From Pseudactinotalea suaedae (GTDB taxonomy: Bacteria; Actinomycetota; Actinomycetes; Actinomycetales; Beutenbergiaceae): DNA of 64,000 nt. Of this stretch, positions 35,979 to 51,790 are shown one piece after another. Position 1 is the first letter of the stretch. Each line of letters opens with the position of its first letter. A program made the position numbers and the translations under genes. The stretch covers positions 62,001-126,000 of the forward strand of contig NZ_WNXY01000005.1 of assembly GCF_009733815.1 (NCBI RefSeq), given 5' to 3'. The notes below the pieces were generated by a model, which worked only from the letters and a program-made list of their open reading frames with translations, was not told where the DNA came from and made no database searches.

Positions 35979-36752
35979 GTGTCCGAGCAGCCCCTCGACA
36001 AGCCCGACGAGGCGTCCGAGGTCGACGATCTCGAGACCGCGCCGGCCGTCGACGCCTCCGACGAGGCCCCCGAGACCGACACCACCGAGACCGACCAGAC
36101 CGAGCCTGCCGAGGCCGAGGCCGATGAGGTCGAGGTCGAGGAGGTCGAGGAAGACCCGATCGACGCCTTCCGCCGCGAGCTGCGGATGCTCCCGGGCGAC
36201 TGGTACGTCATCCACTCCTACGCGGGGTACGAGAACCGCGTCAAGGCCAACCTCGAGTCGCGCATCCAGTCCCTCAACATGGAGGACTACATCTTCCAGG
36301 TCGAGGTGCCGATGGAAGAGGTCGTCGAGATGAAGAACTCGGTGCGCAAGGTCGTCAAGCGCGTGCGCATCCCGAGCTACGTCCTCGTCCGCATGGAGAT
36401 GACCGACGAGTCCTGGGGTGCGGTGCGGCACACGCCCGGCGTCACCCAGTTCGTGGGCGCCTCCCACTCCCCGCCGCCGCTCACGCTCGACGACGTCATG
36501 AAGATGCTCGCGCCGACGATCGAGGCCAAGACCCCGGCTCAGCGCGGGGGTGGCGCGGCAGCGGCCGCGGCGCCCATCGAGGTCGACTTCGAGGTCGGCG
36601 AGTCGGTCACCGTCACCGACGGCCCGTTCGACACGCTGCCCGCCACGATCTCCGAGATCAACGCCGAGGGCCAGAAGCTCAAGGTGCTCGTCTCGATCTT
36701 CGGCCGCGAGACCCCGGTCGAGCTGTCGTTCAACCAGGTCGCCAAGATCTAA
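35979..36752 (+). CDS. nusG: Transcription termination/antitermination protein NusG
   Basis: 257 aa. The first 65 residues are acidic and disordered (Glu/Asp/Thr). The NGN domain begins near [20 protein letters not shown] and binds RNA polymerase. The C-terminal KOW domain ([20 protein letters not shown]) contacts Rho or S10. GTG 35979 has an AAGGAAG ribosome binding site (35963-35969). The secE-nusG-rplK-rplA order is universal. Confidence 0.97.
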   Translation: MSEQPLDKPDEASEVDDLETAPAVDASDEAPETDTTETDQTEPAEAEADEVEVEEVEEDPIDAFRRELRMLPGDWYVIHSYAGYENRVKANLESRIQSLNMEDYIFQVEVPMEEVVEMKNSVRKVVKRVRIPSYVLVRMEMTDESWGAVRHTPGVTQFVGASHSPPPLTLDDVMKMLAPTIEAKTPAQRGGGAAAAAAPIEVDFEVGESVTVTDGPFDTLPATISEINAEGQKLKVLVSIFGRETPVELSFNQVAKI

Positions 36753-36852
36753 GACCTCCCGGACTCGTTCCGGATGCCGGACCCAGGCGCCGTCTGGATC
36801 CATGCAACCGGGTCATCGCCCATGGCGTAGGCCCATCACCCAGGAGAAGCAC

Positions 36853-37284
36853 ATGCCCCCCAAGAAGAAGGCCGTCGGCCTCATCAAGCTCCAGATCCAG
36901 GCCGGCGCGGCCAACCCCGCACCGCCGATCGGCCCCGCGCTCGGTCAGCACGGCGTCAACATCATGGAGTTCTGCAAGGCCTACAACGCGGCGACCGAGT
37001 CGCAGCGCGGCAACGTCATCCCCGTCGAGATCACCGTCTACGAGGACCGCTCGTTCACGTTCATCACCAAGACCCCGCCGGCAGCCGAGCTGATCAAGAA
37101 GGCCGCTGGCGTGCAGAAGGGTTCGGCGACCCCGCACACCTCCAAGGTGGCGAACCTGACCAGCGCCCAGGTGCGTGAGATCGCCGAGCAGAAGATGACC
37201 GACCTCAACGCACGCGACCTCGACGCCGCCGCCAAGATCATCGCCGGCACCGCCCGGTCGATGGGCATCACCGTCAAGGACTGA
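36853..37284 (+). CDS. rplK: 50S ribosomal protein L11
   Basis: 143 aa, the usual length. It includes [24 protein letters not shown], the thiostrepton-site N-terminal domain, and ends [12 protein letters not shown]. It binds 23S rRNA at the GTPase centre. ATG 36853 is preceded by AGGAGAAG, a strong ribosome binding site. The 100 bases from nusG contain no gene. Confidence 0.98.
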   Translation: MPPKKKAVGLIKLQIQAGAANPAPPIGPALGQHGVNIMEFCKAYNAATESQRGNVIPVEITVYEDRSFTFITKTPPAAELIKKAAGVQKGSATPHTSKVANLTSAQVREIAEQKMTDLNARDLDAAAKIIAGTARSMGITVKD

Positions 37285-37401
37285 ATCACCGCGCCCGGCA
37301 CCCGCCGGACGCACGTGGGTCATCACCCCGACCGGGGGAGATGACCCGTGGGAGGGCCGCGTAGGCCCGGACCACGACTGCTCACAACCAAGGAGAAGCA
37401 G

Positions 37402-38118
37402 ATGACTACGCGCAGCAAGCAGTACCGGTCAGCGGCCGAGCCGATCGACCGCGACCACGCCTACAGCCCGCTCGAGGCCGTGCAGCTCGCCCAGAGCGGT
37501 GCGAAGACGAAGTTCGACTCGACGGTCGAGGTCGTGTTCCGCCTCGGCGTCGACCCCCGCAAGGCCGACCAGATGGTGCGCGGCACCGTCAACCTCCCGC
37601 ACGGCACCGGCAAGACCGCCCGCGTCATCGTGTTCGCCAACGGCGACCGCGCCGAGCAGGCGCTGGCCGCCGGTGCGGACGAGGTCGGCGGCGACGAGCT
37701 CATCGAGAAGGTCGCCGGTGGCTACACCGACTTCGACGCGGCCGTCGCCACCCCGGACCTCATGGGCAAGGTCGGCCGCCTCGGCCGCGTGCTCGGTCCG
37801 CGTGGCCTCATGCCGAACCCGAAGACCGGCACCGTGACGATGGACGTGGCCAAGGCCGTGTCCGACATCAAGGGCGGCCGGATCGAGTTCCGCGTCGACA
37901 AGCACGCCAACCTGCACTTCATCATCGGCAAGGTGTCCTTCGACACCACGAAGCTGCTGGACAACTACGCGGCGGCTCTCGACGAGGTCCTGCGCCTCAA
38001 GCCGGCGTCCGCCAAGGGTCGCTACATCACCAAGGCGACGCTGTCCACCACGATGGGCCCCGGCATCCCGCTGGACGCCACCCGCGTGCGCAACCTCGCC
38101 GACGAGGACGTCGCCTGA
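37402..38118 (+). CDS. rplA: 50S ribosomal protein L1
   Basis: 238 aa, full length. It includes [18 protein letters not shown] and [16 protein letters not shown], both rRNA-contact signatures. L1 forms the ribosome stalk for E-site tRNA release and can repress its own operon. ATG 37402 is preceded by AAGGAGAAG. A perfect 15-bp terminator hairpin follows, which closes the secE-rplA unit. Confidence 0.98.
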   Translation: MTTRSKQYRSAAEPIDRDHAYSPLEAVQLAQSGAKTKFDSTVEVVFRLGVDPRKADQMVRGTVNLPHGTGKTARVIVFANGDRAEQALAAGADEVGGDELIEKVAGGYTDFDAAVATPDLMGKVGRLGRVLGPRGLMPNPKTGTVTMDVAKAVSDIKGGRIEFRVDKHANLHFIIGKVSFDTTKLLDNYAAALDEVLRLKPASAKGRYITKATLSTTMGPGIPLDATRVRNLADEDVA

Positions 38119-38141
38119 CGTCCTGCACCCAGGCGCGCCGC

Positions 38142-38176
38142 AACGGGGCCGCACCCCTCGAGGGTGCGGCCCCGTT
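38142..38176 (+). terminator. Rho-independent-like terminator after rplA
   Basis: Perfect 15-bp stem (AACGGGGCCGCACCC, 38142-38156, with its complement at 38162-38176) and a 5-base loop CTCGA. It begins 24 bases after the stop. Confidence 0.85.
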
Positions 38177-38209
38177 CGTGCACCCGCCCCAGGGCCGGCC
38201 CGAGCGGAT

Positions 38210-38411
38210 TTGGTGAGCGCGGCGGGCTCGGTTACAGTGATGGCTGCCCAAGACCGCCGGCTGCCCGTCACCAGACGGGATGAAGTCCACAGATGTGGAG
38301 CCTGCGCAGGTGAGAGTTCGTGCTTCACGCCAGTGAGATCCGAGCCCCATGCCTGCGCATGGGGCTCTTGTCATGTGTGGGCCCGGCGGCACGAACATCG
38401 AAGGAGGGCCC
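38210..38411 (+). promoter_or_regulatory. rplJ promoter and ribosomal protein L10 leader
   Basis: TTGGTG (38210-38215), a 17-base spacer and TACAGT (38233-38238) form a good promoter. The roughly 165-base leader has the familiar L10-leader elements, CCCAAGACCGCCGG and GCCTGCGCAGGTGAGAG, where the L10-L12 complex binds to repress translation. An 11-bp hairpin GAGCCCCATGC/GCATGGGGCTC (38340-38365) followed by TTGT is an attenuator-like stem. AAGGAGGG (38401-38408) is the rplJ ribosome binding site. Confidence 0.85.
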
Positions 38412-38948
38412 ATGGCACGGTCTGACAAGGTGGCAGCAGTCGCCGAACTCACCGAGCGGTTCAAGAACTCCTCGGCTGCCGTCCTCACCGAGTACCGCGG
38501 GCTCACGGTGACCCAGCTCAGCCAGCTGCGCAGCCAGCTGGGCGCCGACACGCAGTACGCGGTCGTCAAGAACACCCTGACCGCCATCGCGGCCAAGGAC
38601 GCCGGCGTCGACGTGTTCGAGGGGGACCTGCAGCTCTCCGGTCCGTCCGCGATCGCGTTCATCGGTGGCGACCCGGTCGAGGCGGCCAAGAGTCTTCGCG
38701 ACTTCGCGAGGACCAACCCCAACCTGGTGATCCGCGGTGGCGTGATGGACGGCAAGTCGCTGTCCGCCGCCGAGGTGACCCGACTCGCGGACCTCGAGTC
38801 CCGCGAGGTGCTGCTGGCCAAGGCGGCCGGTGCCATGAAGGCGAAGCTCTACCAGGCTGCCTACATGTTCACCGCTCCCGCGAGCAAGGCTGTCCGCACC
38901 ATCGAAGCCCTGCGCGAGAAGCAGGCGTCAACCGGCGAAGCCGCCTGA
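38412..38948 (+). CDS. rplJ: 50S ribosomal protein L10
   Basis: 178 aa. It anchors L7/L12 dimers on the ribosome. The start [20 protein letters not shown] and [15 protein letters not shown] are typical. The C-terminal helix (about residues 130-178) that carries L12 dimers is present. ATG 38412 follows the AAGGAGGG site directly. Expression is controlled by the leader upstream. Confidence 0.98.
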   Translation: MARSDKVAAVAELTERFKNSSAAVLTEYRGLTVTQLSQLRSQLGADTQYAVVKNTLTAIAAKDAGVDVFEGDLQLSGPSAIAFIGGDPVEAAKSLRDFARTNPNLVIRGGVMDGKSLSAAEVTRLADLESREVLLAKAAGAMKAKLYQAAYMFTAPASKAVRTIEALREKQASTGEAA

Positions 38949-39038
38949 GGCTCCGCATCCACCACCCTGCGCTTGCCTGCGCACGCCTTTGCTCGCGGTG
39001 ACACACCGCAAGCAGAACCAACAGGAAGGAACGCCATC

Positions 39039-39431
39039 ATGGCGAAGCTCACCACCGACGAGCTCATCGAGGCTTTCAAGGACCTCACCCTCATCGAGCT
39101 CTCCGAGTTCGTGAAGCAGTTCGAGGAGACCTTCGAGGTCACCGCTGCTGCCCCGGCCGCCGTGGCCGTGGCCGCCGGCCCCGCCGGCGGCGGCGCCGCC
39201 GCTGAGGAGGCCGAGGAGCAGTCGGAGTTCGACGTCGTCCTCGAGGCCTTCGGCGACAAGAAGATCCAGGTCATCAAGGAGGTCCGCGCTCTCACCTCGC
39301 TCGGCCTCAAGGAGGCCAAGGACCTCGTCGACGGCGCCCCCAAGCCCGTCCTCGAGGGCGTGGCCAAGGACCAGGCCGACAAGGCCAAGGAGCAGCTCGA
39401 GGCCGCTGGCGCCACCGTCACCATCAAGTGA
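39039..39431 (+). CDS. rplL: 50S ribosomal protein L7/L12
   Basis: 130 aa. N-terminal dimer domain, an Ala/Gly-rich hinge (residues 37-55), and C-terminal factor-binding domain [20 protein letters not shown] with conserved [21 protein letters not shown] 39039 is preceded by AGGAAGGA. It lies 90 bases after rplJ and is followed by a terminator. Confidence 0.98.
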   Translation: MAKLTTDELIEAFKDLTLIELSEFVKQFEETFEVTAAAPAAVAVAAGPAGGGAAAEEAEEQSEFDVVLEAFGDKKIQVIKEVRALTSLGLKEAKDLVDGAPKPVLEGVAKDQADKAKEQLEAAGATVTIK

Positions 39432-39476
39432 CGACCGCCTGACGCTTCACCTCTTCCCGGCCCTGCCGGGATCGCG

Positions 39477-39506
39477 ACGGACCCGCACCTGCTGGTGCGG
39501 GTCCGT
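39477..39506 (+). terminator. Terminator after rplL
   Basis: ACGGACCCGCACC (39477-39489) pairs perfectly with GGTGCGGGTCCGT (39494-39506) around a 4-base loop, 45 bases after the stop. It separates rplJL from the rpoB promoter. Confidence 0.85.
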
Positions 39507-39825
39507 TCGTCGTCTGGGCGCCGGCCACCCCTCCTCGAGCTCGAGATCGGACATCGACGGCGAGACCGCACCGCGCGACGTGCGATGTGGCCGTGCAGCT
39601 CCGATCTCGGCAATCGAGGGACCCGGCCGCGCGCGGCGCTCGGCGCCTCGCCGAGATCGGCAGTGGCGCCGAGGCCGGGGCAGGGGTATGGTTGCCGCGT
39701 CGTGTGGCCCTGCTGAGGTTTCGCAGGGCGAGTGTGATGTGGTTGTCGCAGTGGTGAGCAGTGAGTGCTACACGGTGAGAAGTCGTGCGAGTGTCGCGGG
39801 TTCCAGATCGTCCAAGGGCGGGCGG

Positions 39826-39854
39826 TGGACAAGTAGTTGCGCATGCCCTATAGT
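39826..39854 (+). promoter_or_regulatory. Probable rpoBC promoter
   Basis: TGGACA (39826-39831), 17-base spacer, TATAGT (39849-39854): five of six bases match each SigA hexamer. It is the best promoter in the 500-base gene-free stretch 39507-40014. Transcription would start near 39861 and give a leader of about 155 bases. The rest of the gap (39507-39825) has a possible weaker -10, TATGGT at 39687-39692, and no convincing gene. Confidence 0.75.
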
Positions 39855-40014
39855 TGGTCTTTGCCTTGTGCTCTGACCCCGTTCTGCCTGTCAGCCGGTT
39901 GCGGCACCGCTCTTTGACCCACCAGATCCTCGGTGTGTCCGGGTGCCGACTCGGCTGGGCTTGACCGGGGCGGTTCCGCACGCGCACGCCACACGACGCC
40001 GGGAAGGACCCCTC

Positions 40015-43512
<3,498 letters not shown>

Positions 43513-43531
43513 GAGCAATCCGCAACCTGTC

Positions 43532-43668
43532 GTGGGGCGCCCCCCCGGGGCCCCCCCCCGCGCGCCCAAACCCAACCCACACACAGACAAAACCCCCCCC
43601 CCCCGCTTGGGTTTGTTATTTTTTTCCCCACCCCCCCCGCGCGCCCCCCCCCCCCCCCCCCCCCCCAC
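43532..43668. other. Anomalous poly-C low-complexity tract between rpoB and rpoC
   Basis: About 135 bases of C runs broken by short A, T and CA stretches, including 23 consecutive C at 43644-43666 and seven T at 43619-43625. Normal-looking sequence resumes at about 43669. Composition is unlike every other intergenic region in the window, including rpoBC flanks that stay in frame. It may be an assembly or base-calling artefact. I see no gene in it. Confidence 0.85.
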
Positions 43669-43740
43669 GCCGGATCGCTCACTCCAACCATCCTCGAAGA
43701 CTCCACCCACGGCCACAGGTCGAAGGAAGTAGGGAAACAA

Positions 43741-47625
<3,885 letters not shown>

Positions 47626-47635
47626 CCCACCGCTT

Positions 47636-47675
47636 CACGAAAGCCCCCGGCCCTCTTGGGTCGGGGGCTTTCGTG
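47636..47675 (+). terminator. Terminator after rpoC
   Basis: 18-bp stem with one G-U pair and a TCTT loop, starting 11 bases after the stop; the right arm contains CGGGGGCTTTCGTG. Confidence 0.9.
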
Positions 47676-47689
47676 TGTCGAGCTGGGTG

Positions 47690-47804
47690 CCGTGCCGGGA
47701 GGTGTGTGCGCGAGGCCGACCATCCGCGCGTCTTCGCTCGTTCCTCGCTCTCGCCGCGCTCCCGCCAGGCCCATCCAGCCTCGCGCACACACCTCCCGGC
47801 ACGG
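47690..47804. repeat. 26-bp perfect inverted repeat element
   Basis: The left arm (47690-47715, beginning CCGTGCCGGGAGGTGTG) is perfectly complementary to the right arm (47779-47804, ending CCCGGCACGG). The 63 bases between are pyrimidine-rich with two CGCTCGTTCCTCGCTC-like stretches and no reading frame. It lies right after the rpoC terminator in the 267-base gap before cutC. It may be a MITE-like or extragenic palindromic element; no transposase is nearby. Confidence 0.8.
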
Positions 47805-47892
47805 CTGGGCCCGTCGCCTCTGTTCCCGGTCGCCTCTGGCCGGACAGCTCTGCTCCGGTCACGCTCGCCGGGTCATCTCCAGCAGGGGAACG

Positions 47893-48597
47893 TCACACGG
47901 TTGCGGCGGCCGCCACCGCGGCGGCGACCAGGCTGGGGTCGGTGTGCCAGACCGTGCCCTCGCCGCCCGGGCCGCCCTCCGCGCGGCGCCGGGCCGAGAG
48001 GTGGATCGCGTCGCAGCCGGCGGCCGCCAGCTTGGCGACGTCCCCGGGGCGCACGCCGCCGCCGGCCATGATCCGCAGCCGGCCCGCGGCCGCGCGTGCC
48101 AGGTCGCTCAGCTCGGCCGCCGCCTCCACGGCGTGCGCGCGGCCGCAGGAGGTCAGCACCAGGTCCACGCCCGCGGCCGCCAGCACCTCCAGCGCGGCGC
48201 GCCGGTCGGCGACCGCGTCGAACGCCCGGTGGAACGTCACCGTGCGGCCCTGCGCCGCGTCCACGAGCGCACGCAGGTGCCCGGCGTCCACCGTGCCCTC
48301 CCGGGTGAGGGCGCCCACCACCACGCCGTCGGCGCCGGCCGCGACCGCGTGCGCGACGTCGGCGCAGGTCAGGTCGATCTCGGCGGAGGTGTAGAGGTAG
48401 CCGCCCGGGCGGGGCCGCACCAGCACGTGGAGCCACCCCGAGCGGTCGGTGAGCGCACGGACCGACTCGATCGCCGCCATGCTCGGCGTCAGGCCACCCA
48501 CCTCCAGGGCCGAGCAGAGCTCGACCCGGTGGGCTCCGCCGTCGAGCGCTGTCGCAGCTCCGGCGACGTCCTGGACACAGATCTCGACGGCGATCAT
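47893..48597 (-). CDS. cutC: CutC family copper homeostasis protein
   Basis: 234-aa TIM-barrel. It begins MIAVEICVQDVAGAATALDGGAHRVELCSAL, as in CutC, and includes LHVLVRPRPGGYLY and RTVTFHRAFDAV. CutC was linked to copper tolerance, but the true function is unsettled. ATG 48597 overlaps the APC permease stop by 4 bp; an upstream extension is unlikely because CutC homology starts here. The C-terminus is Ala-rich. Confidence 0.92.
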   Translation of the reverse strand: MIAVEICVQDVAGAATALDGGAHRVELCSALEVGGLTPSMAAIESVRALTDRSGWLHVLVRPRPGGYLYTSAEIDLTCADVAHAVAAGADGVVVGALTREGTVDAGHLRALVDAAQGRTVTFHRAFDAVADRRAALEVLAAAGVDLVLTSCGRAHAVEAAAELSDLARAAAGRLRIMAGGGVRPGDVAKLAAAGCDAIHLSARRRAEGGPGGEGTVWHTDPSLVAAAVAAAATV

Positions 48598-49862
48598 CGC
48601 GACGTCCTGCCCGGCTCGGGGGAGCGGCGGGTACGGAGCAGCCGATATCCGGCGCCGAGCAGGAGCACGGCCGCACCGGCGAGCACCGCCGCCGGCGGGA
48701 GGCTGACCGCGACCGCCAGGCACCCGATCACCCCGAGCACCTGCATGGGGCGTGGCCAGCGGCGCTGCTCACGAGGCTGGCGCAGTGCCGCCAGGTTGGT
48801 GACCGCGTAGTAGACGAGCACGCCGAAGGAGGAGAACCCGATCGCCCCCCGCAGATCGGTGGCGAGCACGATCACCACGACCACCAGTCCCAGCAACAGC
48901 TGTGCCCGGGCCGGGACCTGGTGGCGTGGCTCCACAGCCGCCAGCGACCGGGGGAGATCGCCCTCCCGCGCCATCGCCAGGGTGGTGCGGCTCACGCCGG
49001 AGAGCAGCGCGAGCAGGGCACCCAGAGCGGCAGCCGCCGCGGCGACCCGCACCGCCGGCGCCAGCCCCGGCACCGGCAGCATCGCCGCGAGGTCGGCCAG
49101 GGGAGCGGTGCTCTGGGGGAGAGCGCCGCCGAGCGTGCCCAGCAGGGCCACGGCGACCAGACCGTAGAGCACGAGCACGCCGGCCAGGGCGATCAGCACG
49201 GCCCGGCCGATCGCGGCGGGTGTGCGCACCTCCTCGGCGAGGGTGGCGATGCGCGCGTACCCGGCGAACGCGAAGAACAGCAGACCGGCACCCTGGAGGA
49301 TGCCGTACAGCCCGGTCGGAGGGGTCAGCGACGTGGCCGCCGGGACCGCCGTCACCGAGGTGGCGACCAGCAGCGCCACCAGCCCCAGCAGGGCGATCAC
49401 CAGGAGCACCCGGGCCACCTGCGCGGTGCGCGTGATGCCCCGCACGGCGGCGAGCGTGAGGGCCGCGACCGCGGCGGCTCCGACCACGCGCTGCACCATC
49501 GGTTGGCCCGGCACCACGTAGGCGGCGAACGTCAGGGCCATCGCCGCGCACGACGCGGTCTTGCCGATGACGAAACCCCAGCCCGCCGTGAACCCCCACC
49601 AGGGACCCAGCACCCGGTTCCCGAACACGTAGGTGCCCCCGGAGGCCGGGTGGTGGGAGGCCAGCTGGGCCGATGACGTCGCGTTGCACAGGGCGACCAC
49701 GGCCGCGATCCCGAGCGCCACCAGGAGCGCGTCGCCCGCGGCGGCGCTCGCGGGTCCCCACACCGAGAAGATCCCGGCGCCGATCATGGCGCTCAACCCG
49801 ACGACCACGGCGTCGCCGGTGCCGATCCTGCGTGCCAGCGCGGGCTGCGGCGAGTCGGTCAC
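48594..49862 (-). CDS. APC superfamily amino-acid permease
   Basis: 422-aa transporter with twelve predicted helices. The APC signature GTGDAVVVGLSAMIGAGIFSVWGP marks helix 1 and its unwound region. FAFAGYARIATLAEEVRTP is the helix 6 to 7 segment. It is likely an amino acid or polyamine carrier. GTG 49862 is preferred over TTG 49871, because TAGGTT (49870-49875, minus strand) would be the -10, leaving 7 bases before GTG. It is coupled to cutC. Confidence 0.9.
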   Translation of the reverse strand: MTDSPQPALARRIGTGDAVVVGLSAMIGAGIFSVWGPASAAAGDALLVALGIAAVVALCNATSSAQLASHHPASGGTYVFGNRVLGPWWGFTAGWGFVIGKTASCAAMALTFAAYVVPGQPMVQRVVGAAAVAALTLAAVRGITRTAQVARVLLVIALLGLVALLVATSVTAVPAATSLTPPTGLYGILQGAGLLFFAFAGYARIATLAEEVRTPAAIGRAVLIALAGVLVLYGLVAVALLGTLGGALPQSTAPLADLAAMLPVPGLAPAVRVAAAAAALGALLALLSGVSRTTLAMAREGDLPRSLAAVEPRHQVPARAQLLLGLVVVVIVLATDLRGAIGFSSFGVLVYYAVTNLAALRQPREQRRWPRPMQVLGVIGCLAVAVSLPPAAVLAGAAVLLLGAGYRLLRTRRSPEPGRTSR

Positions 49863-49902
49863 GGGGCACAACCTAGTGGGCTTGCGTGAACGGTCGGGGT
49901 TG

Positions 49903-49943
49903 CGTCGGACGGCGGGCGCGAGGGGTCGTCGCCCGGTCCGACG
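49903..49943 (-). terminator. Hairpin after the ABC transporter operon
   Basis: CGTCGGAC (49903-49910) pairs with GTCCGACG (49936-49943), and inner CGGGCG/CGCCCG extends the stem with a 2-base bulge. It lies just past the stop of the ABC ATPase gene and before the APC promoter on the same strand. Confidence 0.6.
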
Positions 49944-49961
49944 ACGCCGGTGGATGCGGTC

Positions 49962-50948
49962 TCAGCCGCCGGCTCGCTGCGTGGCGTAGAGGCGGCGGAC
50001 CACGTCCTCGACGTCCGGTTCCTCGATCGTGAGGTCGCGCAGCGGTGCGCGGCCGGCGACCTCCGCGAGCACCGCGGCGGCGGTCGAGCCGGGCAGCAGC
50101 GCCAGGCGCTGGCGCAGCCCGTCGTGCTCGGTCGCCAGCAACCGGGTGCCGGGCAGGTCGGCGAGCGGAGGCGTCGGCTCCTCGAGATCGAGGACGATCA
50201 CGCGGTCGGCCCCCACCCGGCGCACGAGCCCGGGAAGGTCACCGGCGTAGGCGACGCTGCCGCGGTCGACGACGACGATCCGGTCGGTCAGGCGCTGCAC
50301 GTCGTCCATGTCGTGCGTGGTCAGCAGCAGCGTGGTGCCGTGTGCGGCACGCTCGGCCACCAGGAACGCGCGCAGCCGCTCCTTGCTGAGCACGTCGAGC
50401 CCGATCGTGGGCTCGTCCAGCACCAGCAGGCGGGGGGAGTGGAGCAACGCAGCGGCGATCTCACCCCGGATCCGCTGCCCGAGCGAGAGCTGCCGGACCG
50501 GGGTGTCGAGGAACGCCTCCAGGTCGAGCGCCTCGATCAGCTCGTCGAGGCGCTCGCGGTGCCCAGGGCCGAGCCGGTGGATCGCGGCGAGCACACGGTA
50601 GGACTCGCGCAGCGGCAGGTCCCACCACAGCTGCGAGCGCTGCCCGAACACCACGCCGATCTCGCGGGCGAGCGCGCGCCGGGACCTGCGCGGGTCGTAG
50701 CCGCACGTGCGCACCGTGCCCTGGGAGGGCGAGAGGATCCCGGTCAGCATCTTGATCGTCGTCGACTTGCCGGCACCGTTCGCCCCGATGTAGCCGACCG
50801 CCTCACCCGCGACGATGTCGAGATCGAGGTCGACGACGGCGCGGACCACCCGCTTGGTCCGCCGCCAGCCCCCGGAGCGGACGACGAAGTCGCGGGTGAG
50901 ACCGCGCGCGTGCACGATCTGCTCGCCCGCCGTGGGTGTCGTGGTCAT
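49962..50948 (-). CDS. ABC-2 type transporter ATP-binding protein
   Basis: 328 aa, ATPase of the COG4586-like family. Walker A YIGANGAGKSTTIKML (about residue 55-70), signature LSLGQRIRGEIAAALL, Walker B LLVLDEPTIGLD, and a D-loop/H-loop LLTTHDMDDV are all present. The N-terminus has the RGLTRDF extension typical of this group. ATG 50948 overlaps the upstream permease stop by 4 bp. With the two permeases it should form an exporter, substrate unknown. Confidence 0.93.
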   Translation of the reverse strand: MTTTPTAGEQIVHARGLTRDFVVRSGGWRRTKRVVRAVVDLDLDIVAGEAVGYIGANGAGKSTTIKMLTGILSPSQGTVRTCGYDPRRSRRALAREIGVVFGQRSQLWWDLPLRESYRVLAAIHRLGPGHRERLDELIEALDLEAFLDTPVRQLSLGQRIRGEIAAALLHSPRLLVLDEPTIGLDVLSKERLRAFLVAERAAHGTTLLLTTHDMDDVQRLTDRIVVVDRGSVAYAGDLPGLVRRVGADRVIVLDLEEPTPPLADLPGTRLLATEHDGLRQRLALLPGSTAAAVLAEVAGRAPLRDLTIEEPDVEDVVRRLYATQRAGG

Positions 50949-51790
50949 GATCCTGCTCCCGTGTAGTGACGAAGCCCCGCCCGCCAGGCCAGCAGCGCGA
51001 CCCCCCAGACGGCCAGCGCTGCCAGCGGGGTCAGCCAGCCCCACCACGCCGGAGTCCAGGCAGGCCCGGGCAGACCGAGGATCAGCAGCGTCGGCAGGTA
51101 GGCGGTGAACGCCGCGGGCACCACGAAGGTGAACAGCACCCGCATCGGCAGCGAGAAGATCGAGGTGGGGAAGGTGGCGGCGTAGTTGCTGCCGTACGTG
51201 AACGCGTTGGCCATCTCGCTGCCCTCGATCAGCCAGAACTGGATGCCGGCCGCGACCACGAAGAGCCCGCAGAAGATCGCTGTGCCGGCGATCGGTGTGA
51301 TCAGCAGCAGCGTGATCACGGCCGGTGTGAAGTCGATCGGGTTGACCACCAGCGCGACCACGAGCACCCCCAGCGCCAGTGCGCTGCGGCCGAGCCTGCG
51401 CAGCTGGATGTCGCTCGTGACCAGCTGCGCGAGCACGGGCAGCGGGCGGAGCAGGAACGCATCGAGCGTGCCGGTGCGCAGGTAGGTGGGTATGCGGTCG
51501 ATGTGGCCGACGAGGAGGTCCGCGAGGCTGAAGCTCAGGCTCGCCAGCCCGAACAGCAGCGCGAGGCCGGCGAAGTCGAGCCCGCCGAGCACGCTGATCG
51601 AGGAGAAGATCACGTACACCTCGGCGAACTCGATCAGCCCGACACCGAAGGAGCCGAGGACGTCGAGCGCGAACGAGCGTCGGTACGCGAGCTGCGACCT
51701 CAGCCGCGACGAGACCAGGGCGCGGTACGGCCCGAGAAGGCCACCGGCCGCCGTCGGCCTCCTCGATCCTGCAGCCGAGAGGTCAGCCAC
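50945..51790 (-). CDS. ABC-2 type transporter permease (first of pair)
   Basis: 281 aa with six predicted helices. Similar in type to COG3694/COG4587 permeases: GPYRALVSSRLRSQLAYRRSFALDVLG, then RTGTLDAFLLRPLPVLAQLV. GTG 51790 overlaps the other permease by 8 bp. It forms a heterodimeric membrane domain with that gene product. No ligand-binding protein is nearby, in line with export. Confidence 0.88.
   Translation of the reverse strand: MADLSAAGSRRPTAAGGLLGPYRALVSSRLRSQLAYRRSFALDVLGSFGVGLIEFAEVYVIFSSISVLGGLDFAGLALLFGLASLSFSLADLLVGHIDRIPTYLRTGTLDAFLLRPLPVLAQLVTSDIQLRRLGRSALALGVLVVALVVNPIDFTPAVITLLLITPIAGTAIFCGLFVVAAGIQFWLIEGSEMANAFTYGSNYAATFPTSIFSLPMRVLFTFVVPAAFTAYLPTLLILGLPGPAWTPAWWGWLTPLAALAVWGVALLAWRAGLRHYTGAGS

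Noticed and set aside
39940-40014. An earlier ATG start for rpoB at 39943
   Set aside because: It adds 24 non-conserved residues and lacks a ribosome binding site; TTG 40015 has GGAAGGA and the conserved start LAASRTSNA.
43513-43740. A small gene in the rpoB-rpoC gap
   Set aside because: The only frames are made of poly-C codons and run through the anomalous tract; nothing resembles a protein.
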